From Candidatus Cloacimonadota bacterium (lineage in GTDB: Bacteria; Cloacimonadota; Cloacimonadia; Cloacimonadales; Cloacimonadaceae), in the NCBI GenBank assembly GCA_012728875.1, contig JAAYEF010000002.1, positions 1 to 64,000 on the forward strand: DNA of 64,000 bases, written 5' to 3'. Under the pieces are notes generated by a model, which saw nothing but the letters and a program-made list of their open reading frames with translations, made no database searches and was not told where the DNA came from. The translations under genes were made by a program, and so were the position numbers. This document shows, one piece after another, positions 56,427-64,000 of the stretch (within the stretch, counting starts at the first letter, position 1; each line of letters opens with the position of its first letter).

Positions 56427-57377
56427 TTAGATTCTGGTCAGATGATAGTAGCGATTGTTCAGTTTGTCGAACTCAGACCAGACTGCGCCCTCTGGGGCGG
56501 CTTCCAGAAGCTGGGCCACGCCAACACTTTGGGCATCCAGATTGTCGCAGAGGTGCAAAACCAAAGCCTCCAGGGTTTGAGGCAGGCGCACCGAGGCTTT
56601 TTCGTATTCCCCGTGGTGGGCAAGGATCATGTGCCTCAGATTGAGCAAAACTTCATCAGGAAAACCGGGGATCATTCTGGATTGTTCACAAATGTATTGA
56701 TCACTGAGGCTTAGATGCCCAACCAAGCGGCCGATTTCGGTGAAATCGATGGAGGGGCCTCCGCTGTATTCAAAGACCTTACCCATATCATGCAAAAGCG
56801 CTCCAGTGATGAGCAGATCGCGGTTTACAGGATAGAGTTCGGACACAAAATCGCAGATGCGAGCCACGGAAACGGTGTGTTCAATCAGACCGTGCATATA
56901 GTTGTGGTGCCAGGATTTGGCGGCGGGAGCATTCAGGAACCGATCAAAGAAAACCTTGTCTTCAAAGATGTTTTTTAAGAGCTTGCTCAGCCATGGGTTT
57001 TCGATTTTATCCACGAAGGCAAAAAATTGTTCAGCCAAGATCTCCGGACTTTTTTTGCTGCGGGCGATGAATTGCTCAATCTCATATTCCGAGTGGTCGG
57101 CAAAACGAATCTGAGAGACATTCAGCTGCACCTGCTCTTTGTAGAGGTTCACCACAGCTTTAACCTTGACCACGTCGCCCTGGGAAAAACCTTCCGCCAC
57201 TTTTTTGGCATCTTTCCAAACGTAGCCTGTGAGCGAACCGCTGCGATCCTGCAGTCTCAAGCGTAAAAAAGGACCACTTTTTCCATCGCGGACTTCCATT
57301 TCCGCGACCAAATAGAAACTGATGACCTCTTTGCCAATCAGTTCCTGTAAGTCTGAGATATTGATGTGTTCAGTCAT
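56427..57377 (-). CDS. OB-fold plus HD-domain 3'-5' exoribonuclease, YhaM-like
   Basis: The 316-aa protein has an N-terminal OB fold (about 15-100; FLRLRLQDRSGSLTGYVW) and an HD domain with HHNYMHGLIEHTVSVARICD, ALLHDMGKV and ILAHHGEYE as metal ligands. This is the architecture of YhaM/CBF1-type exonucleases that degrade RNA or single-stranded DNA from the 3' end with Mn. Length is as expected. It starts 7 bp after the T9SS cargo gene and is 3 bp before the WalJ-like gene. Confidence 0.9.
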   Translation of the reverse strand: MTEHINISDLQELIGKEVISFYLVAEMEVRDGKSGPFLRLRLQDRSGSLTGYVWKDAKKVAEGFSQGDVVKVKAVVNLYKEQVQLNVSQIRFADHSEYEIEQFIARSKKSPEILAEQFFAFVDKIENPWLSKLLKNIFEDKVFFDRFLNAPAAKSWHHNYMHGLIEHTVSVARICDFVSELYPVNRDLLITGALLHDMGKVFEYSGGPSIDFTEIGRLVGHLSLSDQYICEQSRMIPGFPDEVLLNLRHMILAHHGEYEKASVRLPQTLEALVLHLCDNLDAQSVGVAQLLEAAPEGAVWSEFDKLNNRYYHLTRI

Positions 57378-57384
57378 GTAAAAC

Positions 57385-59289
57385 TCATTTGATTATGGTA
57401 ATTTTTCGTTCGACCCAAAGATTTTCACCCCTGGCACCGGGCATTTCCGCGCGCAGCAAATAGATTCCCGAGCTTGGAAAATCGGCGATATTCAGGCTAA
57501 TTTCATCCGTTTGTCCGGATAGTTCGCGGACGATTTGACCCTTCAGATTGAAAATCCTGATCCTGCCCAATTTTTGATTGCCATCTGTTTTGATCTGCAA
57601 AGAACCCTGGCCGCGCAGAGGGTTCGGACCCACCATCAGCCTTGGCTTTGGCAAAACCTCATCCTCAACTGAGACCACGTCTGTGAAGTCAGAATAGGCA
57701 GAATAGAGAATTTTACCCCCGTTCTTAAGCTGCAGCCAATAGTAGAGGCGGTAGTCTTGAGCCAATTCCATCAGGCTGAGATTGCTGAGCGAGATGTTGA
57801 AATTCACATCCAACTGCTGACCCTGCCCCAAAGAGGAAACCCCCAAGCCTGCTCCGTGCCTGATCCAGCGTTCCACCACCCAGCGTTCGGCTCCGTCAAA
57901 AACATGTTTTTTGAAAAGCCCTACGCACAGAACAGTGTCGTTTATCAAGTTGTAATCAGACTGCGAGGCATACAGCAGGGTGTTTTCGTTTCTGAAGATA
58001 ATCTCCGCCGAGATCATATCGTTTTGGGGTACGTGGGTAAAATCGCAGCGTGAAGAAGAGATGAAGCTTCTGGCGTCCTGCAGATTTTGGCATTGCTGAT
58101 CGTAATGATCTGCATAATTTGGCCAAAATCCGTTCAATCTCAAGTTTCCATTCACCGCTGTGCGGGGCAGCGAATTAAAGCGATACCAGTTGAACCTGAT
58201 TTGGGAAGGGATGTTGCTAAGCGAATCCGTGAGAATGGGAAAATAGTTCAGCCGATGAATATTGGCGTAATCGTGTTGGTCCTGCGAAGCTGTGATCTGC
58301 ATGGAAGATTCCGTACGCATGAAACTTTCGGTTAAAAACAGCGGATATTCTTCCTGAAAACTGAAGCGGTTGATGATGATATCGTTGTTGGCAGAGTAGG
58401 TTTCGCTCACGCTTTCGCTGCTGAGTGCTGCTTTCAGTCGCAATTGTGCAGGCTGGTCCGGCAGGGCAATTCCAAAGTTTTCATGGCCTTGGCTTTCAGA
58501 GTCGAACACAAAACGTGAGCGCGGCGGAATCGGTTCCGCAATATTGATGGTGATATTGGGCACAAACTGTGGTGACGGGGATCTTCCCGTGATAATCACT
58601 TTGGCGTCATTCACGGTGAGGTCGGAATGATTGTAAATCGAAAATGTGGGATAGACCGTTTGGCGGGGCAGCAAGTCCCCTTCCAGTTCAAAATCCTCCA
58701 ATTCAAGATCTGGAGTGGCAAGGATAAAATCTCCGCCCAATCCGAAGAGGAGTTCAGCGTTAAAACCCGCTGTGCCAAAGCTTTGGAAAAAAGGATTGGT
58801 ATAGCTGGTGTTCCAAAAATAGCTGTGGCTGCCTCCACCCATGGAAGCTGAAACAAAGCGGTTGGAAAAGGTTGTGGTATAGCTCACCACCAGCCACAAG
58901 GTGTCTGCCAACACGGAATTTGCAAAAGGGATTTCCACATGGTTGGAAAGCACCGGCGCCGCTGCAGAGATGATTTGATCACCGGGGCTGCCATGCGCTT
59001 CAGAAAACAGTGCCACCCACACGGAATCACCAACTTGGGGTAGCCAGAGCAGGGCTTTTGTAACTTCAAATTGGCTGGCATAAGTTTGCGGGTAGGCTTC
59101 GGAAAAATTGAAACGTACAGCCCAGGTGTCCGAACCAAAGAGGTTCAGGTCGTCGCTGCTGGTGTGGTAGGCAAAGTTGTATTCCCTGCCTTGACTGGGG
59201 GATATTTGCATCCCCGTTCCCGGAACGGAATCCAGTGCCCAGGCGCTGATGGCAAACAGCGCCAAAAGAGCTGCCAGAACGGATCTCAC
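57385..59289 (-). CDS. Secreted protein with T9SS-type C-terminal sorting domain
   Basis: The 634-aa protein has a signal peptide (ends in SAWA, near residue 18) and a beta-rich N-terminal domain. A CARDB-like segment follows (about 210-310; PTFSIYNHSDLTVNDAKVII). The middle region (about 310-520) vaguely recalls Cys-less Omp28-type proteins (RFNSLPRTAVNGNLRLNG). The C-terminal sorting domain reads VGPNPLRGQGSLQIKTD, then RIRIFNLKGQIVREL and SSGIYLLRAEM. It should be exported by T9SS and anchored outside. It overlaps ribF by 4 bp (ATGA), an odd place for a surface protein. Confidence 0.8.
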   Translation of the reverse strand: MRSVLAALLALFAISAWALDSVPGTGMQISPSQGREYNFAYHTSSDDLNLFGSDTWAVRFNFSEAYPQTYASQFEVTKALLWLPQVGDSVWVALFSEAHGSPGDQIISAAAPVLSNHVEIPFANSVLADTLWLVVSYTTTFSNRFVSASMGGGSHSYFWNTSYTNPFFQSFGTAGFNAELLFGLGGDFILATPDLELEDFELEGDLLPRQTVYPTFSIYNHSDLTVNDAKVIITGRSPSPQFVPNITINIAEPIPPRSRFVFDSESQGHENFGIALPDQPAQLRLKAALSSESVSETYSANNDIIINRFSFQEEYPLFLTESFMRTESSMQITASQDQHDYANIHRLNYFPILTDSLSNIPSQIRFNWYRFNSLPRTAVNGNLRLNGFWPNYADHYDQQCQNLQDARSFISSSRCDFTHVPQNDMISAEIIFRNENTLLYASQSDYNLINDTVLCVGLFKKHVFDGAERWVVERWIRHGAGLGVSSLGQGQQLDVNFNISLSNLSLMELAQDYRLYYWLQLKNGGKILYSAYSDFTDVVSVEDEVLPKPRLMVGPNPLRGQGSLQIKTDGNQKLGRIRIFNLKGQIVRELSGQTDEISLNIADFPSSGIYLLRAEMPGARGENLWVERKITIIK

Positions 59290-60185
59290 AATCCTTCCTT
59301 TTCGGCAAGCATTCGAGCCCGGGAAAGGTCTTCCTTCATGGCTTCGAGCAGGGTTTCCTTGGAACTGAACATTTTTTCCTCCCGTAGAAATGAAAGCAAT
59401 TCCACTCGGAGCGGCTGACCATAAATCTGGCCGTCAAAATCCAGAATATGGGTTTCCACTTCGGTTTCACCAGTGTGTTTCAAAGTGGGACTGGTGCCGA
59501 TATTTGTCAACCCCAAAAAACTCTGTCCTTCCAGCCAAGCGCGGCTATGGTAGACCCCAGAGCGCGGCAACAACTGCAAAGGCTCTTCCAAACGCAGGTT
59601 GGCTGTGGGAAAACCAAGCCCATTCCCCAAGCCGGCTCCATGCACCACTTCACCATAGATGGTATAGGGCGCACCCAACAGCTTGTTTGCCACTGTCAGA
59701 TTACCTTCGGCAAGGGTTTTTCGTATCAAACTGCTGCTCACAAGCTGTTCGCCGTTCAAAAGCGGCTCAACCACTTGGAGCTCAAATCCGTAGTGGCTTT
59801 GCCGGCTTTTCATAAATTCCAGATCGCCGCTTCTGCCGCTGCCAAAACGGGAGTCGTGACCCATCACAATCACCGCGGGTAAAAAGGCTTCAACCATATC
59901 CTTGCGCAAAAAGTCCTCGGCGGAGGTTCTGGCCATTTCATCATCAAAATGCAGGATGGGAATCTCGTCCACACCAAGCTCATGCATCAAACGGATTTTT
60001 TGCCGAATGGGAAGCAATGTGGTATATTTTGCTCCTTTGATCACCCCGGCGGGATGATTGTCAAAGGTCATAACCACACTTCTCAATCCCAGTTTTTTGG
60101 CTGTGCCCACCACTTCGCTTAAAAACTTGCGATGGCCAAGATGCAAGCCATCAAAATTACCGATGCTTAAAACAGTGTTTTTCAT
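59286..60185 (-). CDS. ribF: Bifunctional riboflavin kinase/FAD synthetase
   Basis: The 299-aa protein has the N-terminal nucleotidyltransferase domain (SIGNFDGLHLGHRKFL, MGHDSRFGSGRSG, VSSSLIRKTLAEGN) and the C-terminal flavokinase domain (GLGNGLGFPTANL, YHSRAWLEGQSFLG, SFLREEKMF). It makes FMN and FAD from riboflavin and ATP. It stands 4 bp after truB, the usual position. FAD supply is relevant to the ThyX-like enzyme elsewhere in the window, but no regulatory link is visible and no FMN riboswitch precedes it. Confidence 0.96.
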   Translation of the reverse strand: MKNTVLSIGNFDGLHLGHRKFLSEVVGTAKKLGLRSVVMTFDNHPAGVIKGAKYTTLLPIRQKIRLMHELGVDEIPILHFDDEMARTSAEDFLRKDMVEAFLPAVIVMGHDSRFGSGRSGDLEFMKSRQSHYGFELQVVEPLLNGEQLVSSSLIRKTLAEGNLTVANKLLGAPYTIYGEVVHGAGLGNGLGFPTANLRLEEPLQLLPRSGVYHSRAWLEGQSFLGLTNIGTSPTLKHTGETEVETHILDFDGQIYGQPLRVELLSFLREEKMFSSKETLLEAMKEDLSRARMLAEKEGL

Positions 60186-60189
60186 AGTC

Positions 60190-61050
60190 TTATAGATTTA
60201 TCACCGGGAACAGCTTTCCCGAATTTCGCCGGGCCACGCCCAGGGCTTTGCCGGATTGATCCAAAAGCAAAATCTGCTGATTGTCACTGCCGGGGTTGGC
60301 AGTTTCCCTGCCCTGTCTCAGAGCTGAAAGCTCCGTTTCATCCGGTGTTAAAAACTCAAAACCTTCAAAAAGATCTTGAAGGGGATGAAAGCTGGCTTCG
60401 ATCATCTCAGCCTCGAAAGTATCTGGGTGCTGAGCCTTGTCAACTGAAACCGTTCCAATCGCCAGCCTGCGCAAAGCAGTACTGTAACCAACCGTTCCCA
60501 AAAACCCTGCAATATGTTCACTCAAACTGCGGATGTAGGTGCCTTTGCTGACCCGGCATCTATAAACAAGTTCAGGCGCTTGATAGGAGATCGGCTCAAA
60601 ATCGATTATCCGCGCCGGTCGTGGCGGAAGCTCCAAAGGCTGACCCTTACGGGCATAATCGTAGGCAGGACGTCCGTCCACCTTAATGGCAGAAAACAGG
60701 GGTGGAGGCAGTTCACTGATGCTCAGCAATTCTTTTTTCAATAGCTCAAAGTCAATACTGCTTGGAATTGGCCCATCTTCGCGAATCACTTCACCCTCCG
60801 GGTCGGCAGAACTGGTCTGAACCCCGAACCGTAACACGGCTTCGTAGCTTTTGTCGGCATTTTCCAAGTAGCGGCTCAGCCGCGTGACCGGACCCATTGC
60901 ACAGATCAGAAGTCCGGTCGCAAAAGGGTCCAAGGTTCCCGTGTGTCCAATCCTCTTGACGCCGGAGAGTTTTCTCAGCCAGCGCACAACTTGGAATGAA
61001 CTCCAGCCGGCGGGTTTATCGATCAGCAAAAAACCAGTTTTTTCAGGCAT
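60190..61050 (-). CDS. truB: tRNA pseudouridine-55 synthase TruB
   Basis: The 286-aa protein has the TruB signatures: GFLLIDKPAGWSSFQVV at the N terminus, the catalytic aspartate in GHTGTLDPFATGLL, YEAVLRFGVQTSSADPEG, and RCRVSKGTYIRSLSEHIA. It converts U55 to pseudouridine in the T loop of tRNAs. It overlaps nrnA by 8 bp. The order infB-rbfA-nrnA-truB-ribF is the common bacterial arrangement. Confidence 0.97.
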   Translation of the reverse strand: MPEKTGFLLIDKPAGWSSFQVVRWLRKLSGVKRIGHTGTLDPFATGLLICAMGPVTRLSRYLENADKSYEAVLRFGVQTSSADPEGEVIREDGPIPSSIDFELLKKELLSISELPPPLFSAIKVDGRPAYDYARKGQPLELPPRPARIIDFEPISYQAPELVYRCRVSKGTYIRSLSEHIAGFLGTVGYSTALRRLAIGTVSVDKAQHPDTFEAEMIEASFHPLQDLFEGFEFLTPDETELSALRQGRETANPGSDNQQILLLDQSGKALGVARRNSGKLFPVINL

Positions 61051-62053
61051 GATCCGGATATTTGTTCATGGCTGTGGTCAGCTTGTTCAAAAGATCTGTC
61101 TTGAGGCTTTCCAGACTTCCTTGCAACGTTGCCCCGGAGGCGCTTTTGTGTCCACCGCCGCCATAAGAGGCAGCCACTGCATTCACATCCACCCAGGGCG
61201 AGCGCAGGCTCAGCTTGTATTCTCCGGGTTTGTCTTCCCTGAAATAGGCAACAATATCGATATCTCTCACGCCCTGCACCCAGCGGGTGATGTTCATGAT
61301 GGATTCAGCGTCCAGATCATTTTGACGCTGCATCTGCAGGGTGGAATGCATAATGAGAATGCGCCCGCCGTGATGCAGCTCAATGGTGGAAAGAACCTCG
61401 CCCACAAAACGCATTTCCAGCGCTGCGTGGTTCAAAAAGAACCGTTTGTAGATCTGGGCGGGTGAGATTCCCAGATCAGCCAATTCTGCGCTCAAGCGAA
61501 AGACCCTGGAGTTCGTATTGGAATTGATAAAATTGTTGGTATCGTTGAGTATGGATACATAGATGCAGCTTGCCACCGCGATCCTGGCCTTGGGGGAAAG
61601 CGCACGAATCTCATCTTTCAAGGCATCAAACAAAATTGCCCCTGCTGAAACCGCATTGGTGTCCACAAAGCTGTAGTCGGTCTCGATCACTTCATTTTCC
61701 GGTACATGGTGATCCACAAGGATCACCTTGCGAGAGTTTTTCACCGCTTCAGCGCGGGCATTGATGCGGCTGTAGCTGTTGCAATCCAGTATGATAAGCA
61801 GGTCATAGGCTTGGGAGCCGTCGAAAACCTGCAGTTTGGCGTCCTGCATCAATGTGTCAAAACGCTCCAGCTTGGAATCCGGATCCACCAAGATTTCGCT
61901 TTCTATCTCCCATTCACGCAAAAATCGCTGCAGGGCTACGCTGGCGCAAAAGCCATCACCGTCGGGCTCCACGTGTGACATGATGCCAACGCTGAGATCC
62001 GGATGCAGGCTTTCCAATAAGACTTTTTTCAGCTGCTGTGTGTCGTTATTCAT
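61043..62053 (-). CDS. nrnA: DHH-family oligoribonuclease/pAp phosphatase NrnA
   Basis: The protein of about 336 aa has the DHH domain (SHVEPDGDGFCASVAL, LLIILDCNSYSR, ILVDHHVPEN) and DHHA1 domain (GGGHKSASGATLQG) of NrnA, which degrades short RNA or c-di-NMP breakdown products and pAp. The first-motif region is as in other NrnA proteins. The start is either ATG 62053 (MNNDT...) or a TTG 12 bp upstream; neither has a strong ribosome site. It sits about 35 bp after rbfA. Confidence 0.92.
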   Translation of the reverse strand: MNNDTQQLKKVLLESLHPDLSVGIMSHVEPDGDGFCASVALQRFLREWEIESEILVDPDSKLERFDTLMQDAKLQVFDGSQAYDLLIILDCNSYSRINARAEAVKNSRKVILVDHHVPENEVIETDYSFVDTNAVSAGAILFDALKDEIRALSPKARIAVASCIYVSILNDTNNFINSNTNSRVFRLSAELADLGISPAQIYKRFFLNHAALEMRFVGEVLSTIELHHGGRILIMHSTLQMQRQNDLDAESIMNITRWVQGVRDIDIVAYFREDKPGEYKLSLRSPWVDVNAVAASYGGGGHKSASGATLQGSLESLKTDLLNKLTTAMNKYPDHA

Positions 62054-62088
62054 AGCATTGCCCAAAAAAGCTTGGGCTTCATCGAGGC

Positions 62089-62583
62089 CTATTTTTGCCT
62101 TTCTTCTTCTTCCTCTTCTTCCTCTTCCAGAAATTCGTTGTAGATCTCTTCGTCTTCGTCTATGTCAAACACTTCATCATCGTCCAGATAGTCATCCAAA
62201 TTGATATCCGGATCGTATGCATCGTCATCGTCGTCATAGTTTTGTTTTATGCTGGCCAGCAAAGCTTCCACTTTTTCGGCGCGATCTTCGGTTTCATCGT
62301 AGAAAAAGGTCAATTCGGGGATGGTCCTCATCATTTGTGCTCCTGCGATCTGTTTTTTTAAAAAACCGGAACTTTTTGTCAATTGTTCCCTGATGGCTTC
62401 GTGGGAAGCCGGATTATTGTAGTGTGAAAAATACAATTTTGCGTGACGGAGGTCTTTTGAAAGCACCACTTCCGTGATGTTTACCCAATCCAGGGCGGGG
62501 TCACGCAATTTCTGCTGAAGGGCAAGATTGAACAGCTTTTTCAGCTCTTCCTGCAAACGGGGAATGCGATGTGATTTGGTCAT
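62089..62583 (-). CDS. rbfA: Ribosome-binding factor A with acidic C-terminal tail
   Basis: The 164-aa protein has the RbfA KH-like domain (HRIPRLQEELKKLFNLALQQKL, LRHAKLYFSHY, PELTFFYDETEDRAEKVEALL). RbfA binds 30S precursors and aids 16S 5'-end processing. Typical RbfA ends near residue 115-130. Here about 50 extra residues are almost all Asp and Glu, beginning DDDDDAYDP and ending in a run of nine E before ERQK. The tail could tune ribosome binding; codons remain in frame with no sign of frameshift. The start overlaps the infB stop by 4 bp (ATGA). Confidence 0.94.
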   Translation of the reverse strand: MTKSHRIPRLQEELKKLFNLALQQKLRDPALDWVNITEVVLSKDLRHAKLYFSHYNNPASHEAIREQLTKSSGFLKKQIAGAQMMRTIPELTFFYDETEDRAEKVEALLASIKQNYDDDDDAYDPDINLDDYLDDDEVFDIDEDEEIYNEFLEEEEEEEEERQK

Positions 62584-64000
62584 AGTTTTTTGTCAATTTC
62601 CTCCAAGACATAACATTCCAAAACGTCGCCTTCTTTGATATCTGAGAAGCTTGCCAGTGAAAGGCCACATTCGGTGCCAGCGCGCACTTCGTTCACGTCG
62701 TCGGCATAGTGCTTCAAAGATGACAGATCGTCTTCCGCCACCATAACGTCGTTTCGATACAAACGAACTTTGCATCCACGCTTGATGGAACCGCGATCGA
62801 CCTGGCAACCGGCAATCGTGCCAACTTTTTTGATCTTGAACACTTGGCGCACCGTGGCAGAACCAATCACTTGTTCTTCAAATTCAGGCTCCAGCATGCC
62901 AATGAGGCTCTGGCGCACATCTTCGATGGCGTCGTAGATGATCTGATAGAGCTTGATTTCCACTCCCTCATCCTCAGCCAATTTGCGCGCCTGCTGGCTG
63001 GCTCGCACGTGGAAGCCAATGATCACCGCGTTTGAAGCGGAAGCCAGGTTCACGTCTGCTTCGCTGATGCCGCCAACACTTTTGTGGATGATATTCACCT
63101 GCACTTCCTGGTTGGAGAGCTTTTGCAACGAGTCTGCCAAAGCCTCGGCGGAGCCGTCGGTATCAGTCTTTATGATGATGTTGAGTTCGCTCGCCTGCTC
63201 TTCCTTGATGCGGGCAAAGATGTTTTGCAGGGAGGATTTGTTCTGATATTTTTCGCGTTCCATGCGAATCTGATTTCTTTCTGTGCTGATGGAACGTGCG
63301 GTTTTTTCACTGTCAACCTGGTTAAGCACGTCGCCAGCCTTGGGCGTGTCGGAAAGTCCATAGATCCTGCCCACGTCTGCGGGGAAAAGTGTTGCAACTT
63401 CCTGGCCGCGTTCGTTCTCAATCCGGCGCACTCTGCCGTGGGTGGCACCGCAAACGTAGATATCGCCCTTGCTGAGACTTCCTTCCTGCATCAGCAGTGT
63501 GGCCACCGAGCCCATGCGTGTGTCTTTGCTGGCTTCGATCACAACTGCCAGACCCGGGACTTCACGGCGAGCCTTCAGTTCCATCATCTCGGATGTCAAA
63601 AGGATCAATTCGATCAGGTTCAGGATTCCTTCACCGCTAACGGCAGAAGTTCGGCACCAAGGTATGTCTCCACCATATTGCTCCAGCAAAACGCCATATT
63701 CCAAAAGCTGGGCTATCACGCGGTCAACATTGGCGTCTGGCAGGTCAACCTTGTTGATGGCCACGATCAGATTCACCCCAGCAGCTTTTGCATGGTCGAT
63801 CGCTTCCTTGGTTTGCGGCTTCATGCCTTCGCTGGCGGAAACCACGATCACGGCAATATCCGTGATGTTTGCACCGCGGGAACGCATGGCTGTGAAAGCC
63901 TCGTGACCGGGGGTGTCCAAAAACGTGATTTTATTGTTGTTTACCTCGATCTGGTAGGCACCAATATGTTGGGTGATGCCTCCGGATTCGCCGGCAACCA
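62580..64000 (-). CDS. infB: Translation initiation factor IF-2, C-terminal part (cut by window edge)
   Basis: The frame is open to the right window edge (VAGESGGITQHIGAYQI precedes the G3-region DTPGHEAF), so the N-terminal domains and G1 lie outside. The visible part has the GTPase G3 motif DTPGHEAF, G4 INKVDLP and G5-region RTSAVSGEG. Domains II-IV follow, including NIIIKTDTDGSAEALADSL and the fMet-tRNA-binding C-terminal domain (GTIAGCQVDRGSIKRGCK). IF-2 places initiator tRNA on the 30S subunit. It leads the rbfA-nrnA-truB-ribF run seen here. Confidence 0.96.
   Translation of the reverse strand, partial: VAGESGGITQHIGAYQIEVNNNKITFLDTPGHEAFTAMRSRGANITDIAVIVVSASEGMKPQTKEAIDHAKAAGVNLIVAINKVDLPDANVDRVIAQLLEYGVLLEQYGGDIPWCRTSAVSGEGILNLIELILLTSEMMELKARREVPGLAVVIEASKDTRMGSVATLLMQEGSLSKGDIYVCGATHGRVRRIENERGQEVATLFPADVGRIYGLSDTPKAGDVLNQVDSEKTARSISTERNQIRMEREKYQNKSSLQNIFARIKEEQASELNIIIKTDTDGSAEALADSLQKLSNQEVQVNIIHKSVGGISEADVNLASASNAVIIGFHVRASQQARKLAEDEGVEIKLYQIIYDAIEDVRQSLIGMLEPEFEEQVIGSATVRQVFKIKKVGTIAGCQVDRGSIKRGCKVRLYRNDVMVAEDDLSSLKHYADDVNEVRAGTECGLSLASFSDIKEGDVLECYVLEEIDKKL

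Overview
The window looks like chromosome of an uncultured or anaerobic Gram-negative bacterium, most likely Candidatus Cloacimonadota (WWE1) or a near relative in the Fibrobacterota-Chlorobiota-Bacteroidota neighbourhood. The grounds are type IX secretion (T9SS)-style C-terminal domains on two secreted proteins, a PorV-like beta-barrel beside a TPR-PD40-OmpA protein, the 'alternative' GlmU-like protein, ThyX, and a Gx/HepPP-synthase-I membrane protein. The phylum is an inference; the gene families are read from the sequence.

Layout. (1) 1-7.4 kb, + strand: part of a prophage or phage-derived tail module. It has two overlapping D12-type adenine methylases, a CrcB/FluC fluoride channel with what I read as a fluoride riboswitch, a 990-aa tape measure protein and three downstream tail proteins. 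It ends in stacked hairpins and a terminator. (2) 7.55-7.76 kb: eight copies of a 17-bp direct repeat in a gene-free stretch. (3) 7.9-14.4 kb, + strand: six tightly coupled genes (prenyl-synthase-like protein without its Asp-rich motifs, PHP phosphoesterase, SDR, methyltransferase, LPG-synthase-like membrane protein, MoxR ATPase), then an exported beta-propeller protein. (4) 14.6-31.1 kb, - strand: ABC-F ATPase, tRNA-Arg(CCG), then a long compact run thyX-deoC-rlmN-ricT-glmU-like-PBP1A-Gx-mlaF-like-vanZ-CNNM-ybeY-pgpH, and radA. (5) 31.3-33.0 kb, + strand: four-gene thiol/peroxide stress operon. (6) 33.1-38.2 kb, - strand: gyrB-gyrA-lipoprotein. (7) 39.0-52.7 kb, - strand: a 3592-aa secreted repeat protein, a PorV-like barrel and a PorE-like OmpA protein, probably one T9SS-linked operon. 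(8) 53.5-64 kb, - strand: infB(partial)-rbfA-nrnA-truB-ribF, a T9SS cargo protein, a YhaM-like nuclease, a WalJ-like MBL hydrolase and an S9 peptidase.

Three of the larger gene-free gaps (about 29.6, 38.8 and 53.0 kb) each carry a copy of one element of about 90 bp. It has six TCAAG/CTTGA units spaced exactly 11 bp apart and arranged symmetrically. This is the clearest unexplained non-coding structure in the window. Other points worth a second look are the fluoride riboswitch whose 3' P1 strand is perfectly complementary to the fluC Shine-Dalgarno sequence, a fused double-ThyX with complementary motif losses, a prenyl-synthase pseudoenzyme, and a recent five-unit internal duplication in the giant surface protein.

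No CRISPR array, rRNA or intact transposase gene was seen.
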